Shown: positions 9,247-19,244 of the stretch, one piece after another | Layout: each line of letters starts with the position of its first letter | How positions within the stretch are numbered: position 1 is the stretch's first letter | Source: Podila epigama | Lineage: Eukaryota > Mortierellomycota > Mortierellomycetes > Mortierellales > Mortierellaceae | Assembly: GCA_015679605.1 (NCBI GenBank) | Contig: JAAAVE010000157.1 | Coordinates: forward strand, 5,784-29,202 | Reading direction: 5' to 3' | Length of the DNA: 23,419 nt | Notes under the pieces: generated by a model | Databases searched by the model: none | Told to the model about the DNA's origin: nothing | What the model saw: only the letters and a program-made list of their open reading frames with translations | Program-made: the position numbers and the translations under genes

Positions 9247-9534
9247 AAAAAAAGGGATCCACATACTACAAAAGCATGCATCTTGTTCTTGTGTAGTAGA
9301 GTGCATGAAAAGTAGGGAAAGGATCTACTTGATTTCCAATTCACAAATACAGTTACTGTTCTTTTTTGTCAAGTTCTTTATTGACAAGTAGTAGCTTTCG
9401 CTTAAAAATACATAATGTGCTTGTATGTGTGCGTGTGTGTATGTGAAAGGTAAAGAAAGTGAAATGAAAAAGAGAATGATAGGTAAAAGTGACTAATAAT
9501 GAACGATCTAACAAAAATGAAGCAAGATCAAAAC
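9247..9534. other. Convergent 3' ends of ALDH and TIM22
   Basis: Tail-to-tail spacer of 288 bp holding both 3' UTRs. It includes an A run directly after the ALDH stop and a short GT-rich microsatellite at about 9420-9445. I see no gene. Confidence 0.6.
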
Positions 9535-10569
9535 TTATTCATTGTGACGCATCCAGTAGTCAATGGCGGTCGAAAAGGCTGCGAAACCAGCACATCCAAA
9601 TGCCGACGCCTTGGCTCCTCCCTTGGCTGCAAGAACTCCTCCTGTAAAGCATCCTGCAGCAGCACCATTGTATATATCGTTCTTTGCACGGTACTAATAC
9701 AAAATGAGGGCAACAGAGAAAAGAAGGTGAGAAAAGAAAAACACATAAAATAGGACAAGAGAAATCTTGGATACACTATCCTCCAGATGGCAGAGACGGA
9801 GAGCAGTAACAGATAAATGGAAAAGACATGCCAAGTGGATAGATAACTTACACCCTCAATAAAACATTCACTTGACGAGAAAATAGCGGCGACAACTGCA
9901 AAGCTCTTGGCAGAAGAATATGATCGACTACCCATATCCTTCAACATGATCCGCATCTGCTCCTTGGTCGATAATTCTTGCAACTGAGGTGTCAACTGAG
10001 GGCCTGCAAACTCGAACGACGACATCACAATACCAAACACTCCTCCCAAAGCAAAACCTATACGCAAGTGAGCAAACAAGTTGGAGTAATGGTGTTAATC
10101 CAGAGTTTGTTACACTTCTACAGGAAAGATTAGGACACATAGATCAACGGATCAGGGCGTGGGGTGTCCTTTTCTTGCTTCAACTATAGATCCGAGGGGG
10201 GGAGAATAGGTTGTAAAAAGAAACGAGAGATGACTCCTCTACAGACTCTTCCGACAATATCCCTTTGCTCCAATATCCCAAGAATCCTGCATAATCCTGA
10301 GCAAGCGATATAGTTGTATAATCCCGATTCACAAACTTGATCCTTGATCCTTGATCTTCGATCCTGCACATCAAAAGGTACTAGTATACAAATACTCTAG
10401 TCGATGTACACAAAGACGAGTTAAACAGAGAAAAAAAAGTACCTGTGACACCACCGAAAACAAACTTGAAGGGACAGTTCTCACGAAAGACAGAGTTGAA
10501 AAGTGCAACCTGCTCGGGTGAGGCCTGACCCGGCTGGGTAGGCTGTTGTGGCATTGGGTTCATGTTCAT
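9535..10569 (-). CDS. TIM22: TIM22, inner-membrane carrier translocase channel subunit
   Basis: Exons 10443-10569, 9852-10057 and 9535-9693 join to 163 aa. Tim22 is the membrane-embedded core of the TIM22 complex, which inserts metabolite carriers and other multi-spanning proteins into the mitochondrial inner membrane. Visible Tim17/22/23-family features: a short Pro/Gln-rich N-terminus, [13 protein letters not shown], Gly-rich membrane helices ([14 protein letters not shown]), the [15 protein letters not shown] block, [25 protein letters not shown], and a final hydrophobic stretch ending AIDYWMR. Cys32 and Cys126 correspond well to the two Tim22 cysteines known to form an intramolecular disulfide in yeast. 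FRENCPF and the absence of Tim17/Tim23-type termini favour Tim22 over its paralogues. It is shorter than yeast Tim22 because the N-tail is short. Intron 1 (10058-10442) is 385 nt, the longest in the window; intron 2 (9694-9851) is 158 nt. The start is the first ATG of MNMNPM; the second Met is an alternative. Confidence 0.94.
10337..10357. repeat. TTGATCC heptamer repeat in TIM22 intron 1
   Basis: Three consecutive 7-base units (10337-10343, 10344-10350, 10351-10357; the third has one change), followed by a further GATCC. They lie inside the unusually long first intron of TIM22. Confidence 0.8.
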
Positions 10570-10835
10570 GATTGCAAAAGAGAGATCTGATTCAGTTCTT
10601 TAAGACAATGGAGAAAAGTGAAGGACAAGGGAGGTGGAATTGATTGTCTTTTTTTTTTATGATTTCTGTTGGCCCGCTCTCTTGTTACTGGTAGACTACC
10701 GCAAGAGATGTGATAATGAGATTAAAGAAACAAAAAGAACGACAACCGTCGAATGAATGGAGGATGGAGGATGGATGGAGTGGAAAGACGGGGTGGGTGA
10801 AAGGGTAAAAAAACATCACTCTGTGACTGCATTTT
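10570..10835. other. TIM22 promoter region and F-box gene 3' flank
   Basis: This 266-bp spacer separates two minus-strand genes. It contains a T8 run near 10650 and a purine-rich GGATGGA-type repeat around 10755-10780. I see no gene. Confidence 0.5.
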
Positions 10836-12707
10836 TCACTGCAAAGTCACATGTACATCCGCCCGCTGTAGCTCCGTGTAGTCAACAATCTTGAGCGTTG
10901 GTCGTTTCTCTCTATACTCGTGTAACGCCAATTCAAGATTGGGTTCCTCAAGAGCTGCTTCCACGACTTGCAACCGCAGCATCCGATTCAACCCAGTTTG
11001 CAACCCGCCTGCTGTCAGTCCATCACACTGACATCGATGGAGCACCAAACGACGCAACAACGGCAATCCTTCTCCAAGACGCGCCAGAACATTATCCGAA
11101 ATGTTCCATCGCCCAACCAGGCACAACCGTTTGAGACCCGGCGCGATCACAACACGAGCCACATGCTCAGGATCTGGAGGCGAAAACGGATACAAGGTCA
11201 ACTCAAGGTCCTGCAAACGAGGACAAAACTCCAACGATCGCATGTCAAACCACACTGCCAGTTCACCCTTGAGATGAAGCGTCGTCAAGTTCTTGAGTGG
11301 CCAGTACCATCCAAACGAAGGGTTTGGTAGCAATGAAGACGTTTGCGCTGCTGGTGACAGCTTCAGAGAAATCGCAGTGACATCTCGGAGCGTATGTTGG
11401 AAAGCTCGTAGACCATCCGCCAATGCTTGCATCGCCACAGCTGTCGAATTAGCAGAGATGTGCAAGGTCTCTAGTGGTGGAAGAGACCAATCAGATGCAC
11501 TCCTTGAACGCTCTAAAGCCCACACAAACGCGTTTCCACTGTTGATTCCAATCTGAAGATGTTCAAGACTAGTAAGTGCCTTGATCGCCTCAAGGCAACA
11601 ATCCTCATGTGGAACGTCTGGCTGTCCTCTTGTTGACATCGCGGTGGTCGTGGCCACGGTGGACGTCGTTGTTGCCGTTATCGGAGGCACATAGTCCAGC
11701 GAGAACAATAGCTTCCTGATCCCACTCACATTCTGGAGCTCGAATGTGTTCAGATCCCGGGACGCTTCCTTATAACGCGACAGATCAATCTCGCGTGGAC
11801 AGCGAAACGCCTTGACCATATCATGCAACGCTGGCTTCTGTATGACGCGCGCATCATTCGGACCCGTCAACTTGAACTCTCGAAGACTGTTGTATCGATC
11901 ATAATGCTGATCAATAAACGAAATCACCATTGACAAATCGAATTCCCAACTGATCCCCAACAATTCCAATCGAACTAGTCCCGAGAGATGGTCAAGTGTG
12001 GTGCAAAATGCTGCAAATCTCTGGATTGGTATGGAAACTGCACGGACAAGAGCTGGTCGATAGAGTAAAAACCGTTTCTCAATCTCGTTCCGTGTAAAAG
12101 TGGTAATGGTTGTCTTTGCAGCAGGGTTTTTTGTTGAAGCCATCGCATGCGAGACAAGGGTCGAGTAGCGTTGGATATTAGGAAAGAGGATCGAAAACGT
12201 AGTCGAAATATTCATGCCGAGACGGTGGTCATGATACAATCCAAGATAGTCGACCAGTGGTTGCTCAAGTCTCCAATGGGCTCGTTTGAATGTTTGACAA
12301 ACTGGGGGCAGACCCGCCCAGAATCCGGTGGTGTGATGTTGAGTGATCTGTTCTAGCTGTTGCTGTTGCTGTTGTGGCTGGACATATGGCAAAAGCTCTT
12401 GCGGCGGATGCCACATTGACGAAAACTTTTCACAGCAGTTCAAAAGGAGATATAAAAGGGCGGCATGTCGGCGGATACGGTCCTGTGAAGACCGACCCAG
12501 GCCTGCCTCGCTCGCCTCGAGTAACGCAAACGGCGACGCGTAGAGAAAAGGTGTTGCGATACGGAAAAAGGCTTTGGAGACGAGGATAAGAGAATGAAGT
12601 GTAGGTAAATCTTGAGAGAGATTCTCAAAGACGAGTTGGATGCATTCTTCAGGCAGCGGACAAGGCAAGGTGATTCGTTCTTGGTCGTCGATGGAAGTCA
12701 AGGACAT
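10836..12707 (-). CDS. F-box protein with leucine-rich-repeat-like C-terminus
   Basis: A single-exon 623-aa protein. An F-box-like motif occupies residues ~16-60 (LPEECIQLVFENL, then LHSLILVSKAFFRIATPFLY). A short Gln run (Q112-Q117) follows, then a long region with irregular leucine-rich spacing (for example LEHLQIG, LETLHIS, LTTLHLKG, LQDLELT, LKRLCLVG, LRRLVLHRC). F-box proteins bind Skp1 through the F-box and present substrates captured by the repeats to an SCF ubiquitin ligase; the target cannot be told from sequence. A Thr/Ala-rich low-complexity insert lies near the middle. The start is the ATG at 12705-12707. The frame extends five codons upstream only to a TTG, so I rejected that start. 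Such single-exon F-box/LRR genes are numerous and fast-evolving in Mortierella-type fungi (family knowledge). Confidence in the gene is high and in the F-box call fairly high. Confidence 0.85.
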   Translation of the reverse strand: MSLTSIDDQERITLPCPLPEECIQLVFENLSQDLPTLHSLILVSKAFFRIATPFLYASPFALLEASEAGLGRSSQDRIRRHAALLYLLLNCCEKFSSMWHPPQELLPYVQPQQQQQQLEQITQHHTTGFWAGLPPVCQTFKRAHWRLEQPLVDYLGLYHDHRLGMNISTTFSILFPNIQRYSTLVSHAMASTKNPAAKTTITTFTRNEIEKRFLLYRPALVRAVSIPIQRFAAFCTTLDHLSGLVRLELLGISWEFDLSMVISFIDQHYDRYNSLREFKLTGPNDARVIQKPALHDMVKAFRCPREIDLSRYKEASRDLNTFELQNVSGIRKLLFSLDYVPPITATTTSTVATTTAMSTRGQPDVPHEDCCLEAIKALTSLEHLQIGINSGNAFVWALERSRSASDWSLPPLETLHISANSTAVAMQALADGLRAFQHTLRDVTAISLKLSPAAQTSSLLPNPSFGWYWPLKNLTTLHLKGELAVWFDMRSLEFCPRLQDLELTLYPFSPPDPEHVARVVIAPGLKRLCLVGRWNISDNVLARLGEGLPLLRRLVLHRCQCDGLTAGGLQTGLNRMLRLQVVEAALEEPNLELALHEYREKRPTLKIVDYTELQRADVHVTLQ

Positions 12708-13196
12708 CCAGGGCGACAACAAAAGGGTGAAAAGAGGGTTGAGAGAAGAAAAAGAAAAAGAAAAAAGAAAAAGAAAAAATCGCTTTTTGAGTTAATGCAT
12801 GCTATGGTTGGCGCAGTCGCGACTTTTATTTTTTTTATTTGTTTTTTTTTCTTCTTCCCGACTTGCTGCGGCGGATTCATCCTTGACCGTGATCTTGACC
12901 CCCTTTCAAAAGATAAGCCAGTTTTCCGATTGCTGCAGATTAATGTGAGACAGGAGCCCCGGATCAAAAAACCTTGAAGTATGTATGCCTGTTCCTTGTG
13001 TGAAATAAAAGGGACTACAATTGCATTTTGCATTTCATGTATTGCTGAATATTGCTGAATACTTTTTTTTTTGGGCTACAGAGTTCTTTTTAGTGGTTGC
13101 TGTGGTTGTTTGTGGTTGTTGTTTGTGGTTGTTGTTTGTGGTTGTTGTTTGTAATTGTTGTTGTTGTTGGTATGTACATTCACACCACTTCATCTT
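12708..13196. other. Intergenic: F-box gene promoter and Aquarius 3' UTR
   Basis: This 489-bp spacer contains a purine tract of GAAAAA-type units (~12740-12780), T-rich tracts (12820-12855) and a 13-bp tandem repeat near the Aquarius stop codon. The open frames here are low-complexity translations of these tracts. I see no gene. Confidence 0.6.
13111..13170. repeat. 13-bp tandem repeat in the Aquarius 3' UTR
   Basis: Four 13-base units (TGTGGTTGTTGTT; the fourth has two changes) start at 13111 and run into a short GTT tail. They end about 27 bases downstream of the Aquarius stop codon in the direction of that gene, so the repeat is probably transcribed as its AAC-rich complement. Confidence 0.9.
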
Positions 13197-16100
13197 TCAG
13201 ACTTCATCTTTTACCACCTCATTCTCAGCTTCATCCTTAACACCTTCACTCTCATCTTGACCTTCTCCTTCACCCTCGCCCATCGTCACATCCTGCTGAA
13301 AACTCTGCAAATATTCTTTCTGCTGCTGAATCGCATATTGCTGTTGCTCCTTCATCATGCCAAACACATACTCGCCAATCTGCTGAATACTCTCAATCTC
13401 ATAATTCTTGGCTGCCTCTTCCTTCGCCACCTTCTCAGCCTCAAGAGCCTCTTGTTTCCTCTTGGCCGTTTCCTTCTTCTTGGCCGACGTACTCTTCTTA
13501 CCCTTCTTGGCACTTTCTTCCTCTGCTTCTCCATCTTCTTCCTTCATCGATACATCCGTCTCCTCCTTCTCCTTCTTCCCTGCTCCAAGAGCAGATGCCA
13601 CCAAACGACTCGTGTTCGGGTACATCTCTCCTGTCCGAAGACACAACTTTGTGGGTCTTTGCACCAATCGTTTAAACGCCGGTTCAAGTTCATGACAGTT
13701 TTGGAAAAGCTTCAAGCGGCCGAAAATGTACAATCCAAGTCGTGCACGCGACAACGCTACCACCAAACGACGGATATCACGAACGTGTCCTACAGCTTTT
13801 GTCCTGACCAGCGAAAGCAGCACATCTTTAAAAGAAACCAGAAAAGTGACAAAGGTCATTAGAATGCGATACAGTGACAATGAGGCTGAGAGAGAGTATG
13901 TGTGTACAAAAAAAAAAAAGAAGCAATCATCATCATATCCAACTTACAATCGTTCTGTTGTCCTTGGTACTTGTCGACTGTGGTGATGCGAGCTGGTCGG
14001 CCAAAGACTGGGTTCCAGCTACAGCGCTTATTCAGGACATCCCGGATAAGATCCTTTTGACCATTATATGTCGTCAGAATCGTAATCTTCTCGGCTGGGT
14101 AGCCCAACAGACGCATGTACTGATACACTGCCACCACATACTCGGCCTCGCCCAAGTTCTGAATGAAATGTGGGCGTGGTGACGTCTCGCCTTGCTTTTG
14201 GTAATTGTCCACATTGATAAACTGGTAGTCGTACAAAAATCCTGGGTTCGCATACTTGAACTCTGGCCGCTCCGAAATATTTGGAAGGTCGCCCAAATTC
14301 TTGTACCGCCACCTGTACAGTGCTGCCATGTCCGTTCGTGCACGACCCTGTGCATCCAGCTCAATCGCAGGCACGCCCAGTCTCACAAAGCGAGTGAACA
14401 TACTCTGCTCCATATTACCATATTGCTGGAAAGCAGTGTTCTTGACCACAGGTGGCAATTGGTTATGATCACCAATCAAAACCACACGCTTCAGTCGGTT
14501 CACACCATCCTCAGGCTCCTGTAGCAACATTGGGATAAACGTTTCAACCTCCAAGATCTGAGCTGCTTCTTCCATCACAATATTGTCGTATTTGAATCCA
14601 AGTTTCACAAGCTCACGGCGTTTGAGAGCCGCATGCGTACAGGTCATAGCAATGATCTTGGCCTCCTTCGTCAACAAGTAGTTGGCGCGGTCGTAGCTCG
14701 TCCGCAAAAGCTCAAACGCCGAGACCTCCTCCAACTGCTCAAACAACTTTGTCAAGTGACGGAAACATCCCTCTGCCGCATCGATGGCCTGGTCCACTGT
14801 CGTTCTTTCAGAGAACAGAGGCACGGGAGCGTTGTTAAAGTACTCCTTGAATGGGAACAGCTCTTTGATACGCTCCATCGTCTTTTCACTCTCTTCCAAG
14901 GCCTCAACACGGTCTTCAAACTCGGTCCATATCGGCTTCACATGGTACGAGAAGAAATAGCCAGCAGTCTCGCAAGTCGAGCCATGCTCACCTCCAATCT
15001 CCAACGAATGTGCAAGACGATCCACTTCACTAAGCAGTGAAACTCTCTTCTCCAAAAAGGAAGTGACACGGCCATACTTGCTGAAGCTGAGCTCTGTGTT
15101 CAACTCTTCCTCACCGTGACCCAAACGAAGCAAGTGACGCTCATCCACATCCAGTGCGATAATCTTTTCGAACAACTGGTTCAGAGCCTGATTACTGTGT
15201 GTGACCAGGAGTGTGTGCTGATTAGGAAAGTTGTTGTAAAGGTTGGCAATGATCTGGACTGCAACATCCGTTTTTCCTGTTCCTGGTGGTCCGACCACAA
15301 GTGTCAATCCCGGATTCGTTCCTGCCTTGATCGCCTCGACCTGGGTTGGTGTGAACCGGACCTGGTTCGTGTTGGGGATATCTTCGGGATATGGACCCAT
15401 GTTTGGCGTCTTATATGTGCTAACGATAAGCTCGTCCTGCGCTTGTTCCTCCTGCTCCGCTGCCGCTGCCGCTGCCTTGCCCTTCTTTGTCTTTTCAGAC
15501 CCCTTCTTCTTCTTCTTGACACCCGCAGCATTCTCCTCTGGCGGGTTGGGGAACTGAACGACGAATGGTGCCGATGTAGGCAGTTCACATCCCTGCTTGG
15601 GCTTGATCTCCATTCCTGGGAAAGATGCCTTCAGGTGCTCAAGATCCAAGAAGGTATCGCGAAAGTCAATCTCGCGTACCTGCTTTTGAACCTGTGAATA
15701 ATGGGCGCTATTTGGGTTGCCGTATCCCAAAAACACATCATGAAGCCATTCGGGCACCATCAGGTCACTCTGCATCAAATCACGAATTGTCTCCAAAACT
15801 GGTTTAAAGTTGTTCTCCTGAGGCTTTCGTCTGAGCACAACGTTAAAAGTCTGGTAAACATCCTGACCACCGTTCTTCTTGAGCTGGTCCTGGTCAATCT
15901 TGTACTGATTAGCATCGAGTGCGACTCGGAAGGTTCTGGTGTTGCCTCTGCGGTGCTCCTGGATCAATTGTGGGTCGCTCTTTTTGCTATCAAACGGCTT
16001 TCCGTTAGGTCCAATCACGCTCACGACCTCACAGCCTCGAACATACTTGAGGCCATAATGTTTCCTGAAGGAAACCTTGCCATCCCAGGTCTCATCAATA

Positions 16101-18842
16101 TCGTCATGAGCCTCGATCGTCAAAAGGAACAGAATATCATGCTCGCGGATGCCCTCCCATTCGGCTTGGATCGCCTCGGTATATTTGCGCACGTTGAACG
16201 TCACATCGGCCGTAATCTTTGACAAACGATCTTCTCCCAAGTTGGGCTTCGCCAACTCTACCATCCTATAAAAGTTACAAATGACATTGTTAGGGATTAT
16301 TTTTTGATTGCAAAAAACAAAAACAAAAAAAAAACAGTGAGACAGAGTGGCACCATCATTTGTTACGCAAAAAAGAAATCTGACATACTTGAAGTAGCTG
16401 ATAGGGGCAGCCACGCGAGACCATCCTGAAAAGACAGTTGTGCCTTCAATAGATCCCGCACGAGGTCCAAGTCGCATGACAGCATCCTCGATATCCTGAC
16501 GAATTTCATAGTTGCTCTCGAGACGGAACAGGTTAAAGTTGCGGAGCAAGTAGTCGTGCAATGTCAGGAACTGGAGGTTGAGTTTGGGGAGTGCGAGTGG
16601 CCTGTCAGCGTTGTACATCTCTTCCTTGACTGCTGCATCCTCAAACAAGGCATTCTCATCCGGATACAGAGGAAGGGCGTTAATGCGCTCGATCTGACTA
16701 TGTCTCTTTTCAAACTGGAGCAAAAGTACTTCCTGCAACATATCACGTTCTAATGGCACATCAGGATGGGTGATCTTTGTTGTCCGAATATGAAGAAGCG
16801 TGCAGAGTTCGACGAGTTGATCTGTTGACAGACGATCAAAGTGTCCAATAAGTGCCTCACGATTCTCGATGGCGCTCAAATTAGTCATGGCCAAATCAAT
16901 TAATTCTTCTGGGAAATGTGTAAATGCGATACGCTTTTGTATCCCGAAGGGAGTGAGGAGAAAGATGAAAAAGAGAAGATGCATTAATATATAGACCATG
17001 AGGCATTTAACTTTTCACGATCCTGAGCAAAATAAATAAAGGAGTCCAATGTTTACCTGAAGCCTGGTCAATCTTGACGCGTGGATCTCTGTCATCTCTT
17101 CCTTTGTCAGGGCCAGCCCTGTGTGCCCGTTGATCTCGAATCCAGTATAGAAGGTAAAGATCTCCAAAAGCTGTGAAAAGAGCGTTCCTGCCTGCTTGTT
17201 GCTGTTCAGCTTTGAAAGCTTACAAATCGCAACAACCTGCTGGTCCTCAATCAACGTGTTCAAATAACGTCTCGTTGGCAATTGTGCCTCCAAATCAATC
17301 AAGAACTCCATGAAGCGTTCACAGTATGCGATTTTCTCTATTCAAGGACGGGTTTTGGATTATCCCATGCAACGATCAACGGTTATGTCAGTGGCTGCTG
17401 CTGCGCGCTTTCCTACGTTCATTATTTTTTTCCTTTCTCCGTCGCACTGTTCTTCCACATGCTCACCTTGATCATCATTTTCGATCGACTCCAGGATCTG
17501 AAGAAACTGTCTAATCATGGTCACCATCCAAGTTCTTTCAAAAACTGCCTTTTTCTTTTGTTCAGGTTCTATAGACAGAAAAAGTGTATCGTCATCAGAA
17601 TCTATACGCGTTTTTGACACAATCTTACTCGATTCTTGCATAAAAAAAAGCGAAACGATAAATAATAAGAAAATGAATTAAAAAGTTGACTTACCCATAG
17701 CTTCAAATTTCTTTTCCAAATGTCTCCAGAACTTTAGCAATTGTGGATATTCCTTAAACTCGAGATCCCTCTTGGCTTCCGACAGCAATGAATGCCATGT
17801 AGAGAGTGATACCAATCTAATTTGTGTTATAATATAGCAGATCATTTTCAAGTCAGGAACCCTTCCGAGTAATACACCCTCCTTGGGGGGGGCAGCGGGG
17901 ATGTGATGGGATCGACTCATTTTTTGCTAAAAGACTTGGTTACCTCATGCATTCGGATCTGACAAGGGGATTTTCCAAACTCTGGAAGCAGTTGATCATG
18001 AACAGCAACAAAGATTTCCTGACGCCTAGACTGATCTCTTCAGATTCTTGTACACATAACTTCAACACGTCTGAAAAGAAGGCTGGAAACTTTTCAGGGG
18101 ATTCTTCAAAAGTACCTATGATCACCCCCCAAAGAAAGAGTATTCATGACAAAAAAAAAACAGGGTTAGATGAACGATACATTTGTTTTTTTTTTTTTTC
18201 CTCGGGTCCACAAAGACGGCTTTGTCATTATGATACAAATTCAATCATGTTCACAACTTTTCTTACCCCAAGCTTCAAAACGGCCACGGAACTTTTCATT
18301 CACCATGAGCACAATCGATAGTACATGTATCGTGGACGAGCCATCTACATCATAGTGTGGCCAGAGGAGCTACGGATCAAAACAAGAATAATGCCGATAC
18401 ACAATGGTGGGTGGAGGTCAGTTGGCTGTTACGAATCTCCACTAATCAGCGTATTTGAAAAATGAATTCATGAGCAAATTCAAGATTAGCAAAAAATAAA
18501 ATAAAATAAAATAAAAAATAGCAAACTCACCTTTTCGAGGTATTGACTGACTTCAAGGAGAGACAACTTTGCAATGCTAAAATTGTGTGCGAGTAGCTCG
18601 TCATTGTAAACGCGCTCAATGAGGTTGGGGACGTCTTGAGGGATCGAATTGTTGTCTGTATTCCACAGCTTGGCAATCACAGCCACCGAGTCGTTCTGAA
18701 TATCCCTGAGCGTGGGTCGGTAAGCAGAAGCAGTAGCAACATTAGTAGAAACCGTGTTTGCGTCTGACTGTGCGGCTACCAGAGTATCCATGTCCACGTC
18801 CATGTCCTTATCCACGGGCGCATCAACGTTCTCTGTGCTCAT
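13197..18842 (-). CDS. AQR: Aquarius/Cwf11 intron-binding spliceosomal RNA helicase
   Basis: Nine exons (18531-18842, 18267-18369, 17944-18115, 17695-17816, 17467-17634, 17057-17337, 16389-16933, 13948-16265, 13197-13825) join in phase to 1549 aa. Human AQR is ~1485 aa. Aquarius is an SF1, Upf1-like helicase that binds introns upstream of the branch site as part of the intron-binding complex in activated spliceosomes. The N-terminal third is the helical-repeat scaffold ([19 protein letters not shown]). A near-invariant segment, [19 protein letters not shown], lies near residue 504. Helicase motifs: Walker A GPPGTGKT at 893-900, DEAD-equivalent MEEAAQ at 1132-1137, [26 protein letters not shown] and [13 protein letters not shown]. 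The tail beyond ~1430 is Lys/Glu-rich coiled coil followed by Gln-rich and acidic sequence, and is less conserved. Intron 4 (17635-17694) is only 60 nt. Intron 7 (16266-16388) is 123 nt with no in-frame stop. The start ATG at 18842 gives an acidic N-terminus; the frame continues upstream without a better ATG. Confidence 0.96.
18490..18519. repeat. AAAAT pentamer repeat in Aquarius intron 1
   Basis: About five copies of a five-base A/T unit lie just downstream (in gene orientation) of the donor of Aquarius intron 1 (18370-18530). Confidence 0.75.
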
Positions 18843-19244
18843 GATGGAGATGTGGGTTGTGTGGGTGAAGAAGTGGATGCCTCTTTTTCCTCTTTGGACA
18901 AACAAAAAAAATAATGAGAGACTGGTTCCTCTATTTCCTACCGCATCTTGTTATTTCCAGGCATCATTCCCAAAGGCAGCATTTTCCTCCTTTTGCTCCA
19001 CACCCTTTCTCTTCTCCTTCTCTCTCGCCCCAAACCCTCTTCACTTTCCTCCCTTCCCTGAAGAACAGACAAATAAAAACAAGAACTGCTCAACGGCCAA
19101 AAGAACAAAAAAAGAAAAAAAAAAAAAAGAAAAGTTGATAGGGACCATTTCATCGTTTTCAATTTGACAACTTTTGTCTCCATTCCAATTGCATCTCGCT
19201 TCCCAAGCTCCGAAAGAAGAAGAAAAAAAAAGGCAAAAAAAAGT
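18843..19244. promoter_or_regulatory. Shared divergent promoter region, AQR and four-RRM gene
   Basis: The 402-bp gap between two head-to-head start codons must contain both 5' UTRs and both promoters, or one bidirectional promoter. The half next to the RRM gene is rich in A and AG on the plus strand (A run ~19110-19130, A-rich leader just before the ATG). The middle is CT-rich (TTCTCCTTCTCTC around 19010-19040). I see no clear TATA box or named operator, so the regulatory role rests on position only. Confidence 0.55.

Noticed and set aside
12708-12722. Five-codon extension of the F-box protein to a TTG
   Set aside because: A good ATG exists at 12707 and the extension has no support.
12612-12977. 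Plus-strand ORF of 121 codons upstream of the F-box gene
   Set aside because: Overlaps the F-box gene's N-terminus in antisense and then reads through Lys/Phe homopolymer tracts; no protein character.
13155-13862. Leucine-rich plus-strand ORF of 235 codons
   Set aside because: It is the antisense of the Lys/Glu-rich C-terminal exon of Aquarius; the hydrophobic composition is the mirror of charged codons. The real gene is on the minus strand.
17947-18321. Plus-strand ORF of 124 codons
   Set aside because: Antisense of Aquarius exons 2-3 and the intron between them.
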